The translations under genes were made by a program, and so were the position numbers. The notes beneath the pieces were generated by a model that was not told where the DNA came from, did no database searches, and saw only the letters and a program-made list of their open reading frames with translations. From CAVVVS01 sp963751355 (GTDB taxonomy: Bacteria > Bacteroidota > Ignavibacteria > Ignavibacteriales > Ignavibacteriaceae), in the NCBI GenBank assembly GCA_963751355.1, contig CAVVVS010000064.1, positions 1 to 63,963 of the forward strand: DNA of 63,963 nt. Direction: 5' to 3'. Shown here one piece after another: positions 1-9,401 of the stretch; position 1 is the stretch's first letter; every line of letters starts with the position of its first letter.

Positions 1-27
1 TCAATAATTTTAATGTGCCTGTTAAAC

Positions 28-59
28 TTGCGGAAAATATTCAAGATTTAGTATGTTTG
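28..59 (+). promoter_or_regulatory. Candidate Bacteroidota-type promoter for lysS
   Basis: A TATGTTTG box at 52-59 fits the Bacteroidota -7 consensus TAnnTTTG, and a TTG at 28-30 sits 21 bases upstream, the expected place for the -33 element. A transcript would begin near 65, leaving a leader of about 30 bases before the GTG start at 98. The consensus is known for Bacteroidota; its use here is inferred. Confidence 0.45.
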
Positions 60-97
60 CGCCTTGCAAACTTTAGTAGAAAATAAACGGAGGTTAC

Positions 98-1612
98 GTG
101 GATAATAATATTCAACAAGATATAAATGTATTACTCAAAAGACGCCGTGAAGAACTCGAACAATTAAAAGAACTCGGTTTTGAACCTTTTTCTTATTCCT
201 TCAATGTGGATTCAAATTCAAAGGAGATTCAAAAAAATTATAAAGAAGATGAAAAGGTAAACGTTAAAATTGCCGGTAGATTAATGGCAATTCGAAGAAT
301 GGGAAAGGCTTCTTTTGCGCACTTACAGGATGACGAAGGAAAAATTCAAATTTATTTGAGGAAGGATGATATAGGGGATTCTTATAATGCATTCAAACTT
401 TTAGATATCGGAGATATTATTGGAGTAGAAGGTTTTATATTCAAAACTAAAACCGGGCAAATTTCGGTTCATGTTACAAAATTACAGTTGTTATCTAAAT
501 CATTAAGACCGATTCCTATTGCAAAAGAAACTGCTGATGAGCAGGGCAATAAAATTATTCATGATCAATTTGTCGATAAAGAACTTCGCTATAGGCAGAG
601 ATACGTGGACCTGATTGTAAATCCGGAAGTTAGGAATGTATTCAAACAAAGAAGCAGAATAATATCTTCTATGCGGCGTTTTCTGGATTTGAGCGGCTAC
701 CTGGAAGTGGAAACACCAATTATGCAGCCTTTGTACGGCGGTGCTGCAGCAAAACCTTTTACAACATATCATAATTCACTCGATACTACATTATTCCTTA
801 GAATCGCTGATGAATTGTATTTAAAGAGATTAATTGTAGGCGGGTTTAACGGAGTATATGAAATATCAAAAGACTTCAGAAATGAGGGGATGGATAAAAC
901 GCACAATCCGGAATTTACGATGATGGAGTTATACGTCCCTTATAAAGATTATGAATGGATGATGAGTTTTGTAGAAAAGATGATAAGTTCAATATGTACG
1001 GAAGTATTCGGTTCATTGACATTTGAATATGAAGGCAACCGAATTAATTTTACCGCTCCGTGGCAAAGAATTTCTATGATTGATGCAATAAAAGAAAAAA
1101 CAGGTGTAGATGTAAGATCGGCTTCAAAAGAAGAAATTCAAAATGCGGCTAAAAAATATGATATTGATGTACATTCAGTCGAAAGCAGATCTAAATTAAT
1201 TGACGAAATATTCAGTGAAGCAATTCAACCGGAATTAATTTCACCCACATTTATTGTAGATTATCCCCTGGAACTTTCACCTTTGGCAAAAAAGCATCGC
1301 TCAAAGGAAGGGCTGGTTGAGAGATTTGAAGGCTATGTAGCAGGGCGTGAGATTTGCAATGCATTTTCGGAATTAAATGATCCTCTTGATCAAAGACAAA
1401 GATTTGAAGCACAGGTAAAGATGAGAGAAGAAGGTGATGAGGAAGCACATCAAATTGATGAGGATTTTATACGTGCACTTGAATTTGGTATGCCGCCTAC
1501 CGCGGGTCTAGGTATTGGTATCGATCGTCTGGTCATGCTTTTGACAAATCAATCGTCAATTCGTGATGTTATATTCTTTCCACAAATGAAACCGGAAACA
1601 AAAGGTTCGTAG
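98..1612 (+). CDS. lysS: Lysyl-tRNA synthetase, class II
   Basis: Charges tRNA-Lys with lysine in the cytoplasm. At 504 residues it has the usual length of bacterial class II LysRS. An N-terminal OB-fold anticodon-binding domain (about residues 55-150) precedes the class II catalytic core. Motif 2 (FRNEGMDKTHNPEF) lies near residues 262-275 and motif 3 (GLGIGIDRLVMLL) near 470-482. The GTG start is fixed by GGAGG at 89-93, four bases upstream; no earlier in-frame start is better placed. A TAnnTTTG promoter lies upstream. The next gene starts 77 bases downstream, so co-transcription with it is possible but not shown. Confidence 0.97.
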   Translation: MDNNIQQDINVLLKRRREELEQLKELGFEPFSYSFNVDSNSKEIQKNYKEDEKVNVKIAGRLMAIRRMGKASFAHLQDDEGKIQIYLRKDDIGDSYNAFKLLDIGDIIGVEGFIFKTKTGQISVHVTKLQLLSKSLRPIPIAKETADEQGNKIIHDQFVDKELRYRQRYVDLIVNPEVRNVFKQRSRIISSMRRFLDLSGYLEVETPIMQPLYGGAAAKPFTTYHNSLDTTLFLRIADELYLKRLIVGGFNGVYEISKDFRNEGMDKTHNPEFTMMELYVPYKDYEWMMSFVEKMISSICTEVFGSLTFEYEGNRINFTAPWQRISMIDAIKEKTGVDVRSASKEEIQNAAKKYDIDVHSVESRSKLIDEIFSEAIQPELISPTFIVDYPLELSPLAKKHRSKEGLVERFEGYVAGREICNAFSELNDPLDQRQRFEAQVKMREEGDEEAHQIDEDFIRALEFGMPPTAGLGIGIDRLVMLLTNQSSIRDVIFFPQMKPETKGS

Positions 1613-1689
1613 GGATAATTTAGTACCTCTATCGTTTCCTTAAGTTTCTATATTTTTAATTATCGTAATTTTATCCGGAATGTATTCAA

Positions 1690-2652
1690 ATGAAAAGTAT
1701 TCTCTCTGTTAGTTTATTCATCTTTTTATTTTATTGCGGAATTTCGGCTCAAACCAATTCGCTTGAAAACAATAAGACTAGCACTTTAAGTTCTTCTTTC
1801 TCTTACGAGAGTGGAATTAACGGTACCGGCATTAAAAAAAATAATATGAAAAAGGTAAAGTTGCCGGTTTACAATCCGTTTCAATATAAAATAAATTACA
1901 AAATTTTGGCAGGAATCGGAGTTGTGTATTTAGGAACTGGAATAGGGGTGCATATTTATCAGCGTAATGCATGGTGGAGTAATAACCGAACGAGTTTCCA
2001 TTTCCAGAATGATTGGGCATACGCATTATGGCTGGACAAGGTAGGTCATTTTTATGCCGCAACTCTTCTGGCACATGCTTTTTCAGCAGGCTTGGAAGCG
2101 GGAAATGTTCCGTTAGACCAAAGTGCAATTTACGGCAGTGTTTTAGGATTAGCCTTTCAACTTTATGTAGAAGTTGAAGACGGTTTCGGTTCACAATGGG
2201 GCTTCAGTCCCGGAGATGCTTATGCTGATGTATTAGGTTCAGGTTATGCATTGGCCCAGTATTATTACCCGTTTCTCAAAAATTTTCAATTTAAATTTAG
2301 TTATTACCCGTCGTTAAAAATGCGAGAAGGTTTGCATAAAGGAATTGCGATAGATGACGATGAAGGGCAAAAGTACTGGCTTAGTTTAAGGATAAAAAAT
2401 CTTTTACCCCAGCCGGTTGCAAAGTACTGGCCCTCATTTTTAGCTTTAGCAGTTGGAATGGGAGTGCAAAATCTGGATGGTAACGGAGGAGGACAAAGAG
2501 ACTTATATATTTCTCTCGACTTTGATGCGGAATCTATTCCTTTATACGGGAAAGGATGGCAGTTTATAAAGAATACATTAAATTATTTTCACTTCCCCAT
2601 GCCCGGAATTAGAATAACACCGCATGCTGCTTTCTTTCTATTATGTTATTGA
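1690..2652 (+). CDS. DUF2279 (YfiM-like) envelope protein
   Basis: A 320-residue exported protein of unknown function. The first 20 residues form a signal peptide ending FYCGISAQ. Around residues 110-200 there is a DUF2279/YfiM-like pattern: a DKVGHFYAA segment, an EVEDGFGSQWGFSPGD motif and a following ADVLGSGYALA helix. The spaced Asp, His, Glu and Asp residues and the glycine-rich membrane-compatible helices are typical of that family. The C-terminal 100 residues alternate short aromatic strands, suggesting outer-membrane association. It is followed 9 bases later by a glycosyltransferase and then a Wzi-like barrel, so a role in surface polysaccharide or envelope assembly is plausible, though inferred only from context. 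Confidence 0.7.
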   Translation: MKSILSVSLFIFLFYCGISAQTNSLENNKTSTLSSSFSYESGINGTGIKKNNMKKVKLPVYNPFQYKINYKILAGIGVVYLGTGIGVHIYQRNAWWSNNRTSFHFQNDWAYALWLDKVGHFYAATLLAHAFSAGLEAGNVPLDQSAIYGSVLGLAFQLYVEVEDGFGSQWGFSPGDAYADVLGSGYALAQYYYPFLKNFQFKFSYYPSLKMREGLHKGIAIDDDEGQKYWLSLRIKNLLPQPVAKYWPSFLALAVGMGVQNLDGNGGGQRDLYISLDFDAESIPLYGKGWQFIKNTLNYFHFPMPGIRITPHAAFFLLCY

Positions 2653-2661
2653 GGAATTAAT

Positions 2662-3393
2662 TTGAAATTTAGCGTAATTATTCCGACACTCAATGAAGAA
2701 AAACTCCTTCCGAATCTGCTTGTTCAATTGAATGATGAGCTACTTCGGAAAAATTTTGATATTGAAATTATCGTCTCCGACGGTGGCAGTTTAGATTCAA
2801 CGATTGAGACCGCTCTTAAATTTTCGGACTTAGTAAAAGTGCATACTTCAAACGAAAAACAAAATATTGCGGCAGGGAGAAATGTTGGAGCAAAATTAGC
2901 TTCAGGTGATATACTTATATTTTTAAATGGGGATATATTATTTCCGGAGGTAATTAGTTTCTTTGATTTTGTTGTAAAACATTTTGTCAGCAATGACCGG
3001 TTTGCTGCAATGACCTGCAAAGTGAAAGTTTTCCCTCATGAAGAAAAATTTGTTGATAAGGTCTTTCACTTTTCATACAATAAATACTTTCAACTTCTCA
3101 ATGTTTTAGGCATGGGGATGGGCAGAGGTGAATGTCAAGTTGTAAGAAAAGATATATTTGAAAAGGTGAACGGTTATAATGAGAGTTTGGCTGCGGGTGA
3201 AGATTATGACTTATTTAAAAGAATAAAAATGATTGGTGATATTCTTTTTACGAATAGAATTTGCATTTATGAATCCCCAAGGCGGTACAGAAAGCTTGGC
3301 TACTGGGGGGTTTCCTGGGCATGGACTAAAAACGGTTTTTCGGTCTTTTTCAGGAATAAATCTATTTCCAGAGAATGGGAGCAAGTGAGGTAA
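2662..3393 (+). CDS. Family 2 glycosyltransferase
   Basis: A 243-residue GT-A fold enzyme that should transfer a sugar from a nucleotide-sugar donor. The N-terminus carries the GT2 signature SVIIPTLNEEKLLPNLL (residues 4-20), a DGGSLDST donor-binding segment, and the DXD-like LNGDILFP (about 92-99) after AAGRNVGAKLASGD. No long transmembrane segment is present, so it is probably cytoplasmic or peripheral. The start is TTG, preceded by GAGG. It lies between an envelope protein and a Wzi-like barrel, with only one base to the latter. The acceptor and the sugar cannot be read from sequence. Confidence 0.88.
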   Translation: MKFSVIIPTLNEEKLLPNLLVQLNDELLRKNFDIEIIVSDGGSLDSTIETALKFSDLVKVHTSNEKQNIAAGRNVGAKLASGDILIFLNGDILFPEVISFFDFVVKHFVSNDRFAAMTCKVKVFPHEEKFVDKVFHFSYNKYFQLLNVLGMGMGRGECQVVRKDIFEKVNGYNESLAAGEDYDLFKRIKMIGDILFTNRICIYESPRRYRKLGYWGVSWAWTKNGFSVFFRNKSISREWEQVR

Positions 3394-3394
3394 A

Positions 3395-5050
3395 TTGAAA
3401 AAAGTTTTATTTTTTGTGTTGTTAATCTCAGTTACCGCTCTTTCGCAAACAGAATACGTTCCGGTAACAAACCCAGTTTACAATTTTTTAGAAAGAATGG
3501 ATGAGCTCCATTTAATCTCTCATTATAACTCGTTTGAATTGCCTAAAACAAGGAAATTGATTGGGACTTATCTCAACGAGGTTATTTCGCAAAGGGATAA
3601 ATTAGACAGGATTGATGGTAAAATATTGAATGATCTTGAAATTGAATTTGAAAATGAAATATTTGGTACTTTAAAAAATGCACAATCGCTCTTCGGTAAA
3701 GGAAATTATAATATCTTTTCACAAAAACAAAAATATCTCTATTACTACCGTAAGCCGGGTAAATTGAACTTATTTATTAATCTCCTTGGAAGTGCTGAAG
3801 GAATTTCAGATGTCAACAAAGATACACAGCAAAATATTTCTGCAAAGTTGGGGGAATTCGGAGGTGAAATAAGAGGAACTTTACTCGACAAAGTTGGGTT
3901 TTACTTGAAAGGAACAAACGGAATAGTAACTGGTAATAGAGAGGCTGCAAAGCTGAGACCGGATATCAATTTTAATTATAAGTTTAATGAAGCGAATAGC
4001 TCCTCTTTTTTTGATGAAACGCAAGGCTATTTAACCGCTGATTTTGATTTAATAAATTTTAAAATAGGAAGGGACCGGATGGAAGTGGGTTACGGTCCGA
4101 TAAAATCGATTTTAGGTAACAATTCGCCAATGTTTGATTACCTCGGTATGAACATCAAATATTCTTTTTTCACATTTTCTTACTTTCACGGGCAATTGTT
4201 AGGAGATCATTATTATTCGCCAGACTCAGTGACTGGTGGAATTGAAGTTGTAGATCCTAAATATGTTGGCTACCACAGAATCGGTTTTTATATTTCCAGA
4301 AATTTAAACTTTGGTGCTGGAGAATTAATTATATACGGCAACAGACCAATTGACCTTTCTTACCTTAATCCGTTTAGTTTTTATAAATCAGTTGAGCATG
4401 CAAATCGGGACAGGGATAATTCCATGTTGTTCTTCGATTATAATAACACTGCCGTGAAAGGATTAAAATTATACGGTACTTTTTTGATTGATGATGTTAC
4501 TTTCAGTAAACTCGGTTCCGGCTGGTGGGGAAATCTATTTATGTATAATTTGGGTTTAAATTCTTCAAACTTGTACAATATTTTGCCGCTTGATATACGA
4601 CTTGAGTATTTCAGAATTTCGCCTTATGTATTTACACATAGAAAGAGTAATAATAACTATACCAATTTCGGATTTCCATTAGGCCCTTCTATTCAACCTA
4701 ATAGTGAATCGTTATACGGGCAAATTAATTACAGAATAACCTACAGGTTAAAACTCTCGGCAAGTTATACGTTTACATTACACGGGGCTAACCCATTAAA
4801 TCCAGATGGCTCAATTAAAAGAAATGTTGGAGGAAATATTCTTATCGGTCATAGGAATTTTGACTCTGAATCAACTACATTCCTTGACGGTGATCGGGAG
4901 TATTTGAGAAACTTCACATTTGGTTTGATATATGAACCCTTTAACCAAATTTTTGCTAAATTTAATATGGTAGTTATAAACAACTCTTTGCAGAATTCCG
5001 TAAGTAAAAATAGGGTTGAAGTATTTTTAAACTTAACTGCATCATTATAA
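3395..5050 (+). CDS. Outer-membrane beta-barrel protein, Wzi/capsule-assembly-like
   Basis: A 551-residue protein with a signal peptide (about residues 1-17, ending TALSQ). The N-terminal YVPVTNPVYNFLERMDELHLI segment resembles the periplasmic helices of Wzi-family capsule-anchoring proteins. From about residue 120 onwards it is a run of alternating aromatic and polar beta-strands, with the Wzi-like GRDRMEVGYGP motif near residue 228 and a final strand at the C-terminus. Wzi proteins bind group 1 capsule or related surface glycan at the outer membrane. It begins with TTG one base after the glycosyltransferase stop, with GTGAGG as ribosome site. The fold is well supported; the precise family is a judgement from pattern. 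Confidence 0.6.
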   Translation: MKKVLFFVLLISVTALSQTEYVPVTNPVYNFLERMDELHLISHYNSFELPKTRKLIGTYLNEVISQRDKLDRIDGKILNDLEIEFENEIFGTLKNAQSLFGKGNYNIFSQKQKYLYYYRKPGKLNLFINLLGSAEGISDVNKDTQQNISAKLGEFGGEIRGTLLDKVGFYLKGTNGIVTGNREAAKLRPDINFNYKFNEANSSSFFDETQGYLTADFDLINFKIGRDRMEVGYGPIKSILGNNSPMFDYLGMNIKYSFFTFSYFHGQLLGDHYYSPDSVTGGIEVVDPKYVGYHRIGFYISRNLNFGAGELIIYGNRPIDLSYLNPFSFYKSVEHANRDRDNSMLFFDYNNTAVKGLKLYGTFLIDDVTFSKLGSGWWGNLFMYNLGLNSSNLYNILPLDIRLEYFRISPYVFTHRKSNNNYTNFGFPLGPSIQPNSESLYGQINYRITYRLKLSASYTFTLHGANPLNPDGSIKRNVGGNILIGHRNFDSESTTFLDGDREYLRNFTFGLIYEPFNQIFAKFNMVVINNSLQNSVSKNRVEVFLNLTASL

Positions 5051-5071
5051 TTATTAGCACTGGAGAATAAA

Positions 5072-6685
5072 ATGAAGATTAAAAAGTTTAAAATTCCTTT
5101 TGGAATTATTTTACTGACAATCGGCATTGTATTGGGAATTGAAATTCAAAAAGTGTTCTCCGACGATAATTTAAGAGACAGTATTATTAAATTTAATGAT
5201 GTAATGACCTATACCGAAAAGTATTACGTTGAGAAGGTCGATACTCAAAAATTAGTTGAAGCTGCTATTAACGGTATGCTAACCAAACTTGATCCTCATT
5301 CAGTATACATTCCTCCGAAACAATTAGTAAATGTCGAAGAGTCTTTTAGAGGCGACTTTGACGGAATTGGCATTGAATTTCAAATAGTTAACGACACGCT
5401 GACTGTAGTAACTCCTATTAGTGGTGGTCCCAGTGAAAAGTTAGGTATATTATCGGGAGATAGGATTATAAAAATAAACGGCAAATCAGCAATCGATTTG
5501 AGTAATGATCAAGTAAGAAATAAACTTCGCGGTACTGCAGGTTCACAAGTTACAATTACAATAGCCAGATACGGTATTAAAGAATTGATCAAATATAATA
5601 TTACGAGGGCAAAAATTCCCCTATATTCTGTTGATGCATCCTTTATGTACGATCGAAACACAGGATATATTGATTTAACGAGATTTTCCGAAACTACTTT
5701 TGATGAGATGTCAAAAGCACTTTCGTCCCTAAAGAAACAAGGGATGAAGCAACTCGTGTTGGATTTGAGGGGTAATCCTGGAGGCTACCTAAATCAAGCC
5801 GTGAAAGTTGCAAATTTATTTATTGGTAATGATAAAAAAATTGTGTACACAAAAGGTAGGCGTTCTGAATTTGATGAAGAATATGATGCTACAGAAAAGG
5901 CGCCATATAAAGATATAGCTTTGATCATATTAGTAAATAAAGGCAGTGCTTCTGCCAGCGAAATAGTTTCCGGAGCGATGCAGGATTGGGATAGAGCTCT
6001 GATTGTGGGTGAAACAACATTCGGGAAAGGTCTTGTGCAGCGTCAATTTGAATTACCCGATAACTCGGCTTTAAGACTAACTATCGCTCGTTATTATACT
6101 CCTTCCGGAAGATTAATCCAGAGAGATTATAAAGACTTAAAAGACAGAGCAGAATACTACTCCGAAGCGGGAGATGATAATGAGCCGAACGGAAACAACC
6201 TTGAACATACAATGGAGCATGATACTACAAAACCGGTTTTTCACACACATGACGGAAGAGTAGTTTACGGAGGAGGCGGAATTACACCCGATTACATTAT
6301 CAAATCGGACAGCCTTACAAAGTACACGATCGATTTGCTTAAGAACAATTTGTTATATCAATATACTCTTTTATATCTAGATTCACACAAGAATAAAATT
6401 GAAGCTGAATACGGGCAAAACTTGGATAAGTATATTAATAATTTTAAGTTCTCGTCAAACGATATCCATAAGTTTATGATTTTCACCGAATCAAAAGGTG
6501 TAAAATTTAAACAAAAGGAATATAAGAAAGATAAAGATTTTATATTTACAAGATTGAAAGCACAGCTTGCAAGGAATTTTTGGAAAGACAAAGGCTGGTT
6601 TGAAGTAAACATAAGGCATGATAATCAATTTTTAAAAGCTTTAACTTTATTTAAAGAGGCAAAAGATTTGGCAAAATTAAAATGA
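5072..6685 (+). CDS. C-terminal processing peptidase, S41 family with PDZ domain
   Basis: A periplasmic tail-specific serine protease of 537 residues. An N-terminal membrane anchor (residues 8-25) is followed by a PDZ domain (about 97-180; GDRIIKINGK) and the S41 catalytic domain. The catalytic Ser lies in GSASASEIVSGAMQ (about residue 296) and the general-base Lys in TFGKGLVQ (about 319). The C-terminal 100 residues are an extra helical tail. Such proteases trim C-termini of envelope proteins or degrade misfolded ones. It overlaps the following DUF3108 gene by four bases (ATGA), so the two should be translationally coupled. Confidence 0.93.
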   Translation: MKIKKFKIPFGIILLTIGIVLGIEIQKVFSDDNLRDSIIKFNDVMTYTEKYYVEKVDTQKLVEAAINGMLTKLDPHSVYIPPKQLVNVEESFRGDFDGIGIEFQIVNDTLTVVTPISGGPSEKLGILSGDRIIKINGKSAIDLSNDQVRNKLRGTAGSQVTITIARYGIKELIKYNITRAKIPLYSVDASFMYDRNTGYIDLTRFSETTFDEMSKALSSLKKQGMKQLVLDLRGNPGGYLNQAVKVANLFIGNDKKIVYTKGRRSEFDEEYDATEKAPYKDIALIILVNKGSASASEIVSGAMQDWDRALIVGETTFGKGLVQRQFELPDNSALRLTIARYYTPSGRLIQRDYKDLKDRAEYYSEAGDDNEPNGNNLEHTMEHDTTKPVFHTHDGRVVYGGGGITPDYIIKSDSLTKYTIDLLKNNLLYQYTLLYLDSHKNKIEAEYGQNLDKYINNFKFSSNDIHKFMIFTESKGVKFKQKEYKKDKDFIFTRLKAQLARNFWKDKGWFEVNIRHDNQFLKALTLFKEAKDLAKLK

Positions 6686-7509
6686 CCGGTTCTTTAAAAA
6701 TAATGATCTTCATTCCTGTTTTATTTTTATTATTGGTGCCAAATTTTCATCAATTACATTATAAATATGAGTTCTCTTTTCAATCCGTCAAACAGCTTCA
6801 GGTCGGTGAAGACTTGACTTATGAAGTTAGCTATTTATTTTTGAAACTAGGTAAGATTCAAACTATTGTAAAAGATAAAAATAAGATAGACGGAAAAATA
6901 TATTACGATGCAGTCGCTTATATTGATTCATATTCAGGAATCCCGTTTGTAGACCTTCATCAAATATATGAAACGAAACTAACACCGGATTATTATTCGA
7001 AATATTTTCACGGAGTAGTTCAATACGACGATTACAGCAGCTATACTAATTATTATTTCAACTATAAAAAATCTATCATTAAGGTTCTTAAAGGAAAAGT
7101 TCAACCTCCCGAAGTGTGGACAGATTCAACAACTACGGCAGATACGTTATATCAGGACGGACTTTCTATTTTGTTCTATACGCGTATGAACAGCGGACGC
7201 GATACTTCCGTAAACCTGCCTTGTTTTGTTAATGAACAAAAAGTTGTCACAAAAATAAATTTTTATGATAAGGTTGAACCTGTATCAATTAATTCAGTAA
7301 ATTATAATATTGCATGTGAAAAAATTGACGGAAGTACTGACTTTATAAGCGTTTTTGGATTGACCGGGCATTTTGAAGGATGGTTTAGCAATGATTCTGC
7401 CGCTGTTCCGATACTTGCAAAAATGAAGGTAATTATAGGGAACGTTACTTTAGAATTAAAACAATGGAATAGAAAAGGATGGGAACCTCCGAAATACGAA
7501 GAAGATTAG
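6682..7509 (+). CDS. DUF3108 periplasmic protein
   Basis: A 275-residue exported protein with an N-terminal hydrophobic segment (residues 5-20). The mature part matches DUF3108 style: QVGEDLTYEVSYLFLKLGKI, then a repeated beta-strand layout with YYDAVAYIDSYSG and DTLYQDGLSILFYTR. The family is predicted to be a beta-rich periplasmic protein linked to outer-membrane or LPS processes, but has no assigned biochemical role. Translation is probably coupled to the S41 protease upstream (ATGA overlap). Its 3' end overlaps the gamma-carbonic anhydrase gene by 31 bases. Confidence 0.75.
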   Translation: MTGSLKIMIFIPVLFLLLVPNFHQLHYKYEFSFQSVKQLQVGEDLTYEVSYLFLKLGKIQTIVKDKNKIDGKIYYDAVAYIDSYSGIPFVDLHQIYETKLTPDYYSKYFHGVVQYDDYSSYTNYYFNYKKSIIKVLKGKVQPPEVWTDSTTTADTLYQDGLSILFYTRMNSGRDTSVNLPCFVNEQKVVTKINFYDKVEPVSINSVNYNIACEKIDGSTDFISVFGLTGHFEGWFSNDSAAVPILAKMKVIIGNVTLELKQWNRKGWEPPKYEED

Positions 7510-8045
7510 ATGAGGAAATTAAACTTTTCCCTTATCTGGATAAGTACCCTAAAATTAGCCCGGATGTTTTCTTAGCATCCGGCGTAAAAATAATCGGTGA
7601 TGTAAAAATAGGCGAAAATTCGAGTGTTTGGTACAACACAGTAATAAGGGGAGATGTTCATTATATTAATATCGGAAAGCTTACAAATATTCAGGATTGC
7701 TCGATGCTTCACGTAACTAACGGAAAGTACCCGTTAAACATCGGTAATAAAGTGACAATCGCTCATTCTGTCACATTGCATGGTTGTACTGTTAAAGATC
7801 TTTGCCTGATTGGTATGGGAGCTGTTGTTCTCGACGGTGCCATAATACATGAGAAAGCAATGGTTGCCGCTGGCGCTGTTATAAAACCGGGGTTTGAAGT
7901 ACCAAGCGGAAAATTGGCAGGCGGTGTTCCGGCAAGAATTCTAAGGGATTTGACAGAAGATGAAATTAAGGAGTTTGAAGAGTCTGCAATGCGTTATAAA
8001 AAATATTCAGATATAACAATTGATTCGATAAATAAAATTAGTTAA
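7479..8045 (+). CDS. Gamma-class carbonic anhydrase family protein
   Basis: A 188-residue left-handed beta-helix protein with hexapeptide repeats (GVKIIGDVKIGENSSVWYN). The three zinc-ligand histidines of the gamma-carbonic anhydrase/YrdA family can be placed at HVTNG (about residue 70) and in IAHSVTLHGC (about 91 and 96). The family binds zinc as a trimer; many YrdA-type members have no shown hydratase activity. The ATG at 7479 lies inside the DUF3108 gene; no later ATG, GTG or TTG exists in frame before the conserved YLDKYPKI segment, so the long overlap appears real. The MBL gene follows after four bases. Confidence 0.88.
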   Translation: MGTSEIRRRLDEEIKLFPYLDKYPKISPDVFLASGVKIIGDVKIGENSSVWYNTVIRGDVHYINIGKLTNIQDCSMLHVTNGKYPLNIGNKVTIAHSVTLHGCTVKDLCLIGMGAVVLDGAIIHEKAMVAAGAVIKPGFEVPSGKLAGGVPARILRDLTEDEIKEFEESAMRYKKYSDITIDSINKIS

Positions 8046-8049
8046 TTGA

Positions 8050-8919
8050 ATGCTTGTAAAATTTTGGGGAACCAGAGGTTCTATTCCCGTACCAGGAAAA
8101 TATACCTTTAAATATGGAGGCAATACTCCTTGTGTTGAGATTCGTACCGATGAGGATGAATTAATAATCTTAGATGCAGGCAGTGGTATCCGGGAATTGG
8201 GAAAATCCTTGCCGCTAAACACAAAAGATAATAATATACCTGTATTACTTAGCCATTATCACTGGGATCATATTCAAGGGATCCCTTTCTTTCGACCGCT
8301 TTTTAATAAAGATAACAATATAACTTTTTTCGGACTGACGGTTGATGGATCGGATGTGAAAACAGTTTTGAGTAATCAGATGATTCCTAATCATTTCCCT
8401 ATTGAAATTTCCGGATTTGATGCCGATGTGAAATTTAAAAGTGTCGAACCTAATAGTACATACAATATCAAAGATATTACTGTCGAAACTTTCCGGTGCA
8501 ATCACACTACGGATACACTAACTTATAAAATTATTTCGGGTAAAAAATCGGTAGTTTACATGCCCGATAATGAAATCCTTTTTAAAAGATCAAAATCAGA
8601 CAAAACACCCGATGATATTGTAGAACTTAACAAAGATCTAATAAATTTCTGCAAAGGTTGTGATTATCTTATTCACGATGCTATGTACGATGAAGTAACG
8701 GTAAAAGACAAAATAGGTTGGGGACATTCCAGCAATATTCTGCTTGCATATTTTAGCATAATCGCCGATGTTAAACAATTAGTTTTATTTCATTATAATC
8801 CCGATTATGCTGATTCCAAGATTGATGATATAATTTTAGAAACTAATAAAGTATTGAAAAATGAAAAGTCGAAGATAAGATGTTTAGGTGCAAAAGAAGG
8901 TATGGTGATTGAAATTTAG
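8050..8919 (+). CDS. MBL-fold metallo-hydrolase
   Basis: A 289-residue metallo-beta-lactamase-fold protein. The metal-binding motif HYHWDHIQG lies near residues 74-82, with further ligands at NHTTD, at HDAMYDE and at a late FHYNPDYAD. The N-terminus, KFWGTRGSIPVPG, is typical of a widespread bacterial group annotated only as MBL-fold hydrolases and related to phosphodiesterases such as PhnP. Two metals and a phosphodiester substrate are expected from the family, but the substrate is unknown. Four bases separate it from the gamma-carbonic anhydrase, so they are probably co-transcribed. Confidence 0.85.
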   Translation: MLVKFWGTRGSIPVPGKYTFKYGGNTPCVEIRTDEDELIILDAGSGIRELGKSLPLNTKDNNIPVLLSHYHWDHIQGIPFFRPLFNKDNNITFFGLTVDGSDVKTVLSNQMIPNHFPIEISGFDADVKFKSVEPNSTYNIKDITVETFRCNHTTDTLTYKIISGKKSVVYMPDNEILFKRSKSDKTPDDIVELNKDLINFCKGCDYLIHDAMYDEVTVKDKIGWGHSSNILLAYFSIIADVKQLVLFHYNPDYADSKIDDIILETNKVLKNEKSKIRCLGAKEGMVIEI

Positions 8920-8955
8920 TAAAAGATAATATTTTGAAACAAACAGTGATGAGTA

Positions 8956-9381
8956 GTGGTTAAAAATTTACAAGTAAATTGCGAAAAAGGTATAAAGATT
9001 GAAAAGGTGTCTATACATAAATTAGTAAATCAGCTAAAAAACAATTTGTCCTTCAGTGTTTCATCTCTTCTAATTAATTTTATTTCATCCAACAAAATCT
9101 TTGAGATAAATAAAAAGTACTTAAAACATAATTATTCTACCGATATAATAACATTCAATTACTCAGGCAGTAATTTGGATTTGGACGGAGAATTATTTAT
9201 ATCTGTTCATGATGCGGAAAAAAATGCTAAGCGGTATAATGTCACATTTAAAGAAGAAATTTCCCGGCTTGTAATTCACGGTATTTTACATCTATTAAAT
9301 TATGATGATAAAAAAGAAAGTGATCGTCTTGTAATGAAACATAAAGAAGACGAATTGCTTAATACTTATTATTTTGTTTAA
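8956..9381 (+). CDS. ybeY: Endoribonuclease YbeY
   Basis: A 141-residue single-strand endoribonuclease acting in rRNA maturation and ribosome quality control. The zinc motif HGILHLLNYDD (about residues 111-121) corresponds to the proteobacterial HGxLHLxGYDH. The first two His are present and the third ligand is Asp, as is usual in Bacteroidota. A conserved NYSTDIITFNY core appears near residues 58-68. The start is GTG at 8956. It heads an ybeY - smg - topA - xer run with gaps of 20, 16 and -1 bases, suggesting one transcript. Confidence 0.92.
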   Translation: MVKNLQVNCEKGIKIEKVSIHKLVNQLKNNLSFSVSSLLINFISSNKIFEINKKYLKHNYSTDIITFNYSGSNLDLDGELFISVHDAEKNAKRYNVTFKEEISRLVIHGILHLLNYDDKKESDRLVMKHKEDELLNTYYFV

Positions 9382-9401
9382 TTAAGTAGAGAAGTATAGC
9401 T